Origin: UBA10649 sp965278965
GTDB taxonomy: Bacteria > Actinomycetota > Actinomycetes > S36-B12
Assembly (NCBI GenBank): GCA_965278965.1
Contig: OZ257127.1
Span: 310,001-374,000 of the forward strand
DNA: 64,000 nt
Reading direction: 5' to 3'
Below the pieces are notes generated by a model, which did not search any database, was not told the origin of the DNA, and was given only the letters and a program-made list of their open reading frames with translations. This document shows positions 58,564 through 64,000 of the stretch, in pieces. The translations under genes and the position numbers were made by a program. The number at the start of each line of letters is the position of its first letter. Within the stretch, counting starts at the first letter, position 1.

Positions 58564-60881
58564 CGGTGGACCGCCGGACGCTCGGCGGCCGTGGATGCAG
58601 CGGCCGACCGCCATTCCCACAGCGTGGGCCGCGCGCCGTCGACGGCAACATCGACAGGGCGGCCAGGGACCGCGAGCGCCGCGACCTCGTCCTCGCGGTC
58701 GACGGCGATATCGGCGAAGAGGCGCACGACGACATCGTCCTCCTCCCGACGCGCGGTGAGCCGCGCCTCACCGCCGGCCACGATGGACGGCATCGCGGCA
58801 AGGAGGGAGACGCGCAGCTGGGAGAGCCCGTCGACCGACCGCAAGGGGACGTCGCCGATATCGCACGAGAGCGCGACCCCGGCGCGGCGGGCCGCACGCA
58901 CGACCTCGCCGACGACCGAGCGCACCGGGTCCGCCTGCGGGTCGATGCGGATAAGGCTGCGAACGAACCGCTCCTCGACGGCGGCCCGCCGGCGGACGTC
59001 CGGGTCCTCCGGCGACAGCAGGCCCTCAGCGACGCCGTCGAGGAGGTCGACCACGTCCGACTCCGACAGCGCGGCGTACCGAGCCTGCAGCCGGCGAACG
59101 CTCGCGTCAGCCACGGCGACGCCGATCGCCTGCGTGCGTTCGGCAGCGCGTGCCTGCTCCACGGCAGCGGCGTTGCGTCGGGCGCTGCGACCGAACAGCG
59201 CCCCCGCCACCAGCACGGCGGTGCCGGCGCTGACCAGCTCGTGGAGAGGATCACCCTGCAGGACGAGCCAGGCCGCGATGACGACCACCCAGGCCCACCG
59301 CGGTCCGACGCCGGCCACGACGAAGAACGCCATGGCGACCGCGACCGACGCCCAGTCGAACCACGTGTTGTCGCCCTGCGGTTCGGTCATCTGCTGCAGC
59401 CCGAACGCCGCTGCGGCGCCTGCGACGACCACGAGCACGAGCCAGGCGGGCAGGGTGCCCCGGCGCGAGGCCAGCATCAGCACGGCGTACACGCCCAGAA
59501 GCGTCGCGAGCGCGAGCACGTCGATGACAGGGCGGCCGACCTGGCCGATCGTCGTCGCGACGGCCGCCGTGGTGAACAGCCCGAACGCCGTCAGGATCGG
59601 CACCGCGACGCCCGAGGCCGACGGCAGGAACTGCCTCCCGCCGGTCGCGGTCAGCTCGCCGTGCCACTCGAGCCGGACACGGGTCCCGGCGCCCACCACC
59701 GACTCCACGGTTGCCAGCCCGCCGATCTCGTCCATCGGCCCGGCGATCGCGCTCGCGAGCCCGAACCGGCCACTCCCCTCGCTCACGTCGAAGCCCAGGC
59801 CGTCGTCGTCGACGACAACGACGACGCCGCCCGCCCCCGCGGCCGGTCCTGGGCGCACGCGGGCATGGACCGTGCACGTGCGCGCGTCGGCATGCCGCAC
59901 AGCATTGGCGAGCGACTCGTGGACCGCCGCCCGGACAGCGGCGTAGACCCGCGGGGGCAGGCCCTCCATGGGATCCACGTCCACGGATACCTCGGTCCCG
60001 ACCGCACGGAGATCGGCGAGGGCCGATGCGAGGTCGCGGTCGAGTGCCTGCATCGCCTTCTCGTCGGCCACCGGCGGCGCGGCATCACGTCGGAGGTCCC
60101 GTAGGACCCGCGCTGCCTCGCGGCACCGCTCGGAGAGACGCTCACGTGCACCGCCCGCGAGGCCGCCGCGCTCGATCGCCGTCAGGGTGTTGAGCACCGT
60201 CGCGTGCAGGGAGCGCTCCCGCTGCCGCAGGGCGGCCTCCACCCCTTCGTGGACGCGCCGTTCGGCCTCCCGGCGCGCGGATGCGGCCTCGGCCACGTCG
60301 ACCTCGTGCGCCTCCCGCACGAGCACTGCGCGGGCCGAGATGGATGCAACGCCGACCGCGAGCGCGAAACCCGGGTACAGCAGGTCGGTGATCGCGGGGG
60401 CCGCGAGAGCGGCGACGGTCTCGACCGCCACGACGATCGTCACCGTCAGGGCGGCGATCCGCAGCTCCAGGAGCATGCCGCCGACGCCGGCCGTCAGCAC
60501 GGCGAGGTTCGAGGCGGTCGGCCAGGCGAGGGTCCCCCGGCTCGCGGCGATCAGCGCGAGGACCGCGACGACCGCCAACGCGGCGACGTTGACGATGCGA
60601 GAGGCGCGGCGGGCGCGTCTGCCTCCGACGACCTGCGTCGCGAGGACCGCCGCCCACGTGCCGACGACGACCCACAACGCGAAGGCCCGCACGGGCAGCT
60701 GGGCGCGCCAGGGCCACAACGTGGGATCCCCGGCGATCCACAGGGCCTGCCACACGATGGCCAGCGATGTCGCGCCGCGGACGACGACCTGGTGGGCAGA
60801 GCGCGCGGGCGCCTGTCGGCCGAGCCGCGCCGGCCACCCCACCCCCCGCACCTGCGAAGGGTCGCACACGCAGCGCCCCAA
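58560..60881 (-). CDS. two-part membrane histidine kinase with degenerate second half
   Basis: About 773 residues. First half: about six TM helices (33-190), a coiled segment and a HisKA_3-like dimer domain with His226 in RSLHATVLNTL, then a complete HATPase (Glu323/Asn327 in HESLANAV, DDDGLGFD at 359-366). Second half: five more TM helices (about 425-565), a coiled coil (570-600) and a cytosolic domain shaped like the kinase core but with no phospho-His and no N- or G-boxes. Start uncertain: TTG 60881 opens the frame, and GTG 60869 is possible. The second half may be a sensory or regulatory partner. Confidence 0.8.
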   Translation of the reverse strand: MGRCVCDPSQVRGVGWPARLGRQAPARSAHQVVVRGATSLAIVWQALWIAGDPTLWPWRAQLPVRAFALWVVVGTWAAVLATQVVGGRRARRASRIVNVAALAVVAVLALIAASRGTLAWPTASNLAVLTAGVGGMLLELRIAALTVTIVVAVETVAALAAPAITDLLYPGFALAVGVASISARAVLVREAHEVDVAEAASARREAERRVHEGVEAALRQRERSLHATVLNTLTAIERGGLAGGARERLSERCREAARVLRDLRRDAAPPVADEKAMQALDRDLASALADLRAVGTEVSVDVDPMEGLPPRVYAAVRAAVHESLANAVRHADARTCTVHARVRPGPAAGAGGVVVVVDDDGLGFDVSEGSGRFGLASAIAGPMDEIGGLATVESVVGAGTRVRLEWHGELTATGGRQFLPSASGVAVPILTAFGLFTTAAVATTIGQVGRPVIDVLALATLLGVYAVLMLASRRGTLPAWLVLVVVAGAAAAFGLQQMTEPQGDNTWFDWASVAVAMAFFVVAGVGPRWAWVVVIAAWLVLQGDPLHELVSAGTAVLVAGALFGRSARRNAAAVEQARAAERTQAIGVAVADASVRRLQARYAALSESDVVDLLDGVAEGLLSPEDPDVRRRAAVEERFVRSLIRIDPQADPVRSVVGEVVRAARRAGVALSCDIGDVPLRSVDGLSQLRVSLLAAMPSIVAGGEARLTARREEDDVVVRLFADIAVDREDEVAALAVPGRPVDVAVDGARPTLWEWRSAAASTAAERPAVHR

Positions 60882-60907
60882 CGCCCCCCGGCGCGCAGGC
60901 GAGCGGA

Positions 60908-60913
60908 TAGCGT
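60908..60913 (+). promoter_or_regulatory. -10 hexamer TAGCGT, leaderless AzlC start
   Basis: TAGCGT six bases before GTG 60920. Confidence 0.6.
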
Positions 60914-60919
60914 CCGGAC

Positions 60920-61600
60920 GTGGCCGACCGCGCTCCCTCCGTCCGCTCGGTCCACGCGACCGCGCTGAGCATCGGTCTGGCGACCGGCGCGTACGGCCTG
61001 TCCTTCGGCGCGATCACCGTGGCCAGCGGCATGTCCGCGTGGCAGGCACAGACGTTGTCCCTGCTGATGTTCACCGGGGCGTCGCAGTTCGCGCTGGTCG
61101 GCGTGCTCGGGGCGGGCGGCGGTGCCGTGGCGGCTGTCCTCACGGCCTGGCTCCTCGGCGCCCGCAACGGGCTCTACGCCTTGAGTCTCGCGCCGACGTT
61201 GCAGCTGACCGGCTGGCGCCGCCTCGCCGCCGCCCAGCTGACGATCGACGAGTCGACCGCGACGGGCCTCACGCACCAGGCGTTCCCGGCCTCAGCGCGC
61301 CGGGCGTTCTGGAGCACAGGCCTGGCCGTCTTCGTCCTGTGGAACATCGGGACGCTGATCGGCGCGCTCGGTGCCGCCGCGCTCGACGACCCTGCGACGC
61401 TCGGGCTCGACGCCGCCATCCCGGCGGGGTTCGTCGCCCTGCTGTGGCCGCGGCTCGTCGACCGGACGACGTGGGCCGTGGCACTCGCCGGGGCCGCGCT
61501 CGCGATCGTCCTCACGCCGGTCCTGCGTCCGGGCCTGCCGGTGCTCGCCGCCGGGCTCGTCGCCCTCGGCGCGGCCTGGCTCGTCGGGAGGCGGACATGA
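60920..61600 (+). CDS. azlC: AzlC-family branched-chain amino acid exporter, large subunit
   Basis: Membrane protein of 226 residues, about five to six TM helices. AzlC signature GAITVASGMSAWQAQTLSLL followed by FTGASQFALVG, and GARNGLYALSLAP. With AzlD it exports branched-chain amino acids or analogues. Divergent from the kinase gene, with start codons 38 bases apart. azlD overlaps its stop by four bases. Confidence 0.92.
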   Translation: MADRAPSVRSVHATALSIGLATGAYGLSFGAITVASGMSAWQAQTLSLLMFTGASQFALVGVLGAGGGAVAAVLTAWLLGARNGLYALSLAPTLQLTGWRRLAAAQLTIDESTATGLTHQAFPASARRAFWSTGLAVFVLWNIGTLIGALGAAALDDPATLGLDAAIPAGFVALLWPRLVDRTTWAVALAGAALAIVLTPVLRPGLPVLAAGLVALGAAWLVGRRT

Positions 61601-61908
61601 TCTGGGCCGCCGTCCTCGTCGGCGCGCTCGGCACGTACGTCGAGAAGCTTGTCGGCTACTTCCTCCCCCGGTCGGTCCTCGACCGCGCGCCGGTCCGACG
61701 CGTTGCTGGCTTCCTGCCGATCGCGCTGCTCGCCGCGCTGGTCGCGGTCCAGACGTTCGCCGACGGGCAGACCCTGGTCATCGATGCGCGCCTGGCGGGC
61801 CTGGCCGCGGCCGTCATCGCTCTCATCCTGCGGGCCCCGTTCCTGGTGGTCGTCCTGGTCTCCGCGATCACCGCGGCCCTCCTACGCGCATCGGGGCTGG
61901 CGACATGA
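61597..61908 (+). CDS. azlD: AzlD-family exporter, small subunit
   Basis: Protein of 103 residues with four hydrophobic segments (first: MIWAAVLVGALGTYVEKLVG), the usual size and helix count for AzlD. ATG 61597 overlaps the azlC TGA, with GGGAGG upstream. It ends as ATGA with the next gene. Obligate partner of AzlC. Confidence 0.9.
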   Translation: MIWAAVLVGALGTYVEKLVGYFLPRSVLDRAPVRRVAGFLPIALLAALVAVQTFADGQTLVIDARLAGLAAAVIALILRAPFLVVVLVSAITAALLRASGLAT

Positions 61909-62447
61909 CCGAACCACGCAAGCCGATCTTCGGGTTCTTGTGGGCCGCACAGGACGGACCGGTCGACGGCGACTTCCACCAGGTGCGTCGGGTGCGGGTC
62001 ACCGGGCGCGGTCCGTGGCGGGTCGTCGCGCTGTCCGTGCTGTCCGCGGCCACCGTCGCCGTCCTGGGCACCGCGCTCATGGCGGCGCTGTCTACCGGGG
62101 CGTCCGTCGCATCACTTGTCGGAGCGGCGCTTGGGGCCACGGCGCTGTTCCTCACGCTGCGCGGCTGGGTCGTCGGGACGTACGTCACCGATGCCGGTCT
62201 CAGCGTCGAGCGGACGTTCCGCCGTGTCAGCGTCGGCTGGGACGACGTCGAGCAGGTCGACGAGGTCGAGGGCCGGACGCCGTTGCTCGGCACCCCGGTG
62301 CCCGTGCCCGGACGACGGTGCGTCGTCACGCTGCGCGACGGCTCAACGCTGCGGACGCACATCTACACGACGTCCCCGGACCTGTGGCTGCGCCCGGAGG
62401 CCTACGACATGGCCCGCCTGCGCCTGGACCGCTGGCAGGAATCCTGA
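61905..62447 (+). CDS. membrane protein with PH-like domain, coupled to azlCD
   Basis: Protein of 180 residues. Two TM helices (about 39-60 and 66-85) are followed by a beta-rich segment (VGTYVTDAGLSVERTFRRVS ... GWDDVEQV) that matches bacterial PH-like domains with their conserved W. ATG 61905 overlaps the azlD stop by four bases, so it is cotranslated with the exporter. A link to the exporter is inferred only from coupling. A copy of the CGACCTTGAGG palindrome follows. Confidence 0.75.
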   Translation: MTEPRKPIFGFLWAAQDGPVDGDFHQVRRVRVTGRGPWRVVALSVLSAATVAVLGTALMAALSTGASVASLVGAALGATALFLTLRGWVVGTYVTDAGLSVERTFRRVSVGWDDVEQVDEVEGRTPLLGTPVPVPGRRCVVTLRDGSTLRTHIYTTSPDLWLRPEAYDMARLRLDRWQES

Positions 62448-62462
62448 CGCGGGCGCCGGCGC

Positions 62463-62519
62463 CGACCTTGAGGTTTCAGGCCCCATTCCGCCGGTTTGAG
62501 GCCTGAAACCTCAAGGTCG
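62463..62519. repeat. 20-bp-arm palindrome, CGACCTTGAGG family copy 3
   Basis: Arms CGACCTTGAGGTTTCAGGCC (62463-62482) and its complement (62500-62519), 17-base loop. Same 20-base stem as the copy after nrdJ. Here it is between convergent genes, where a bidirectional terminator would be useful. Confidence 0.85.
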
Positions 62520-62549
62520 ACGTGCGAGGCGGAGACGCCTAGCCAGGAG

Positions 62550-62996
62550 TCAGCGGTGGCCGGTGTCGTGCAGCTTGATCGCCGTGCGCATCGCGGCCCG
62601 GGCCCGCTTGCGGTCGCGGGCGTCGTCGTAGCCAATGGCCAGCCGGTACCAGGCACGCCAGTCGTACGGCTCGGCCTCGACCTGCTCGGCGTACACCCCG
62701 AACCGCTTGTCCGCCGCGTCCTTCTCGACCCGACCCGCCGGGGTGCGGGGCAGGTCGTCGACCGGGAGGCCGCCCTCGGCGCCGAGCTCGCGGCCCAGCC
62801 GCTGGCTGCCGAAGCCGAAGGCGAGCTCACGCCACAGCACCCACACGCCCAAAAGCGGAAGGACCAGCACGGCGAGGCCGAGCAGGATCGGGACGACCTC
62901 GCCGTCGGCGATCAGCAGGGCCGCACGCCAGGTGGCGAAGACGAGGTAGACGGTGAGGGCGGCCGCCATGAGCCAGGCGACCAGCCGAGCACTCAC
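62550..62996 (-). CDS. conserved actinobacterial membrane protein next to dapB
   Basis: Protein of 148 residues. Two TM helices (about 4-26, 34-55, AWLMAAALTVYLVFATWRAA and LLGLAVLVLPLLGVWVLWRE) are followed by a soluble part with a TPR-like helix pair (EPYDWRAWYRLAIGYDDARD, then KRARAAMRTAIKLH). Recognised as the type of protein that commonly follows dapB in actinobacteria; function unknown. Its ATG overlaps the dapB stop by four bases. Confidence 0.8.
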   Translation of the reverse strand: MSARLVAWLMAAALTVYLVFATWRAALLIADGEVVPILLGLAVLVLPLLGVWVLWRELAFGFGSQRLGRELGAEGGLPVDDLPRTPAGRVEKDAADKRFGVYAEQVEAEPYDWRAWYRLAIGYDDARDRKRARAAMRTAIKLHDTGHR

Positions 62997-63772
62997 AGGC
63001 GCGGCGGACGCGCGGTTGCGTCCCCGGCGTCCCCGGAAAGGCCGAGGTACTCGCCCAGGCCGACCGTGAGCCCCGGGTGCCGGCCGACCTCGCGGACGCC
63101 GAGCAGGACCCCGGGCATGAACGACTCGCGGTCCAGCGAGTCGTGCCGGATCCGCAACGTCTCCCCCGGTCCGCCCAGGATGACCTCCTGGTGGGCGACG
63201 AGCCCCCGGGCGCGGACGGAGTGCACGTGCACCCCGTCGATGACGGCACCCCGGGCACCGTCGACCTCCTGGCTCGTCGCGTCCGGCATCGCCGCCATGC
63301 CCTCACGAGCCTGTGCGACGAGCTGAGCCGTGAGCGTCGCCGTGCCGGACGGTGCGTCGACCTTGTTCGGGTGGTGCTCCTCGACGACCTCGACCGACTC
63401 GAAGTACGGCGCCGCGATCGCGGACAGCCGCATCATCAGGACGGCGCCGATGCTGAAGTTCGGGGCGATGAGGACACCGACCTCGGGCGCCGCAGCGCAC
63501 CAGCCGCGGACCTGCTCCAGCCGCTCCGGCGTGAAGCCGGTCGTGCCGACGACGCAGTGGATCCCGCCGGCGATGCAGGTGCGCAGCGTCCGCATGACGG
63601 CGTCAGGCGTCGTGAAGTCGACCATGACCTCCGCCCCCGCCTCGGCGACGGCGGACACCGGAACACCCAGGTCGATCGCGGTGACCAGCTGCAGGTCCGG
63701 GGCCGTGCGCACCGCCTCGGCGGCGGACTGGCCCATACGTCCCTTCGACCCGACGACTGCGACCTTGATCAC
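62993..63772 (-). CDS. dapB: 4-hydroxy-tetrahydrodipicolinate reductase
   Basis: NAD(P)H-dependent enzyme of 259 residues, second step after DapA in the diaminopimelate route. GSKGRMG nucleotide loop (8-14), VGTTGFT, APNFSIGA, and the catalytic block EEHHPNKVDAPSGTA with His and Lys. GTG 63772 with AGGAGG six bases upstream; the start of a leadered message. It follows the M16 peptidase gene by 25 bases. Confidence 0.96.
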   Translation of the reverse strand: MIKVAVVGSKGRMGQSAAEAVRTAPDLQLVTAIDLGVPVSAVAEAGAEVMVDFTTPDAVMRTLRTCIAGGIHCVVGTTGFTPERLEQVRGWCAAAPEVGVLIAPNFSIGAVLMMRLSAIAAPYFESVEVVEEHHPNKVDAPSGTATLTAQLVAQAREGMAAMPDATSQEVDGARGAVIDGVHVHSVRARGLVAHQEVILGGPGETLRIRHDSLDRESFMPGVLLGVREVGRHPGLTVGLGEYLGLSGDAGDATARPPRL

Positions 63773-63797
63773 GGTGGGCCTCCTGTGCTGGTGGGTG

Positions 63798-64000
63798 TTA
63801 GCCGAGCGCGTTGAACGTGGTGGTCTCGTCGAACGGGCCGATCACGGCGAGCGTGTACGGGCCGGCGAGCAAGTCGGCGGCGACCTGGCGGACATCATCG
63901 GCGGTCACGGCATCGACCCGGCCGATCAGCTCGGACAGGCTCGGCAGCGGCTCGCCGTTGAGCTCGCTCTTGGCGATCCGCGTCATCCGCGCGCCGGTGT
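63798..64000 (-). CDS. M16-family (insulinase-like) zinc peptidase, C-terminal end
   Basis: Only the last 66 codons are in the window: TGARMTRIAKSELNGEPLPS ... IGRVDAVTADDVRQVAADLL ... YTLAVIGPF, the helix and final strand of the second M16 domain. The catalytic HxxEH part is outside. Such a peptidase commonly precedes dapB in actinobacteria. The 5' end is cut by the window edge. Confidence 0.85.
   Translation of the reverse strand, partial: TGARMTRIAKSELNGEPLPSLSELIGRVDAVTADDVRQVAADLLAGPYTLAVIGPFDETTTFNALG

Overview
The window is a stretch of high-GC (by eye about 70 percent) actinobacterial chromosome. The evidence is gene content and order: a coenzyme-B12 ribonucleotide reductase behind nrdR, a mycothiol-dependent formaldehyde dehydrogenase, ThyX in place of ThyA, ClgR, DUF3046, a ChiZ-like LysM protein divergent from lexA, and the conserved string dapB ... 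thyX-dapA-rnj-ftsK-rodZ-like-rimO-pgsA-cinA-clgR ... recA-recX ... miaB-miaA ... dapF ... hflX-dinG ... lexA-nrdR-nrdJ. Genus or order cannot be fixed from the sequence alone. No tRNA, rRNA, CRISPR array, transposase or integrase was seen.

Layout. 1-4.0 kb: the visible part of a hybrid PAS histidine kinase, a tautomerase and an MDR oxidoreductase. 4.0-12.7 kb: nucleotide reduction and the SOS regulator (nrdJ, nrdR, ChiZ-like, lexA), with two SGNH-fold exported proteins, then a LacI regulator with an overlapping small gene. 12.7-20.8 kb (minus strand): dinG, hflX, a HemK-like methyltransferase, dapF, a GT4 glycosyltransferase and the mycothiol pair MBL hydrolase/mscR. 20.9-25.1 kb: PIG-L deacetylase, aldo/keto reductase, miaA, miaB. 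25.1-25.9 kb: a small insertion flanked by 103-bp direct repeats that separates miaB from its former neighbour. 25.8-33.7 kb: transporters (EamA, two MFS, MMPL) with a CGNR regulator, a GNAT and a lipoprotein. 33.7-37.7 kb: recX, recA, an MFS carrier, a sulfotransferase and DUF3046. 37.7-42.2 kb: a short UvrA-like ABC protein with its TetR regulator, two VOC proteins and an AraC regulator. 42.2-47.6 kb: Lhr helicase and Nei glycosylase. 47.6-57.2 kb: clgR, cinA, pgsA, rimO, an HTH protein, ftsK, rnj, dapA, thyX. 57.2-64 kb: GNAT, a two-component system with an unusual kinase, AzlCD with a membrane PH protein, a conserved membrane protein, dapB and the end of an M16 peptidase.

Common themes. 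DNA repair and SOS dominate. lexA has three LexA operators in its divergent promoter region, and recA has a perfect LexA box plus a PafBC-type promoter. dapA, dapB and dapF make diaminopimelate for lysine and the cell wall. Many genes begin with a -10 hexamer of the TANNNT type six or seven bases before an ATG or GTG, which implies leaderless mRNAs and helped fix start codons.

The least explained signals are the 103-bp-repeat insertion with two tiny membrane-protein genes, a family of long intergenic palindromes (three share the same stem sequence), 11-bp phased repeats upstream of nrdR, and a two-component kinase that looks like two kinases fused in tandem, the second degenerate.
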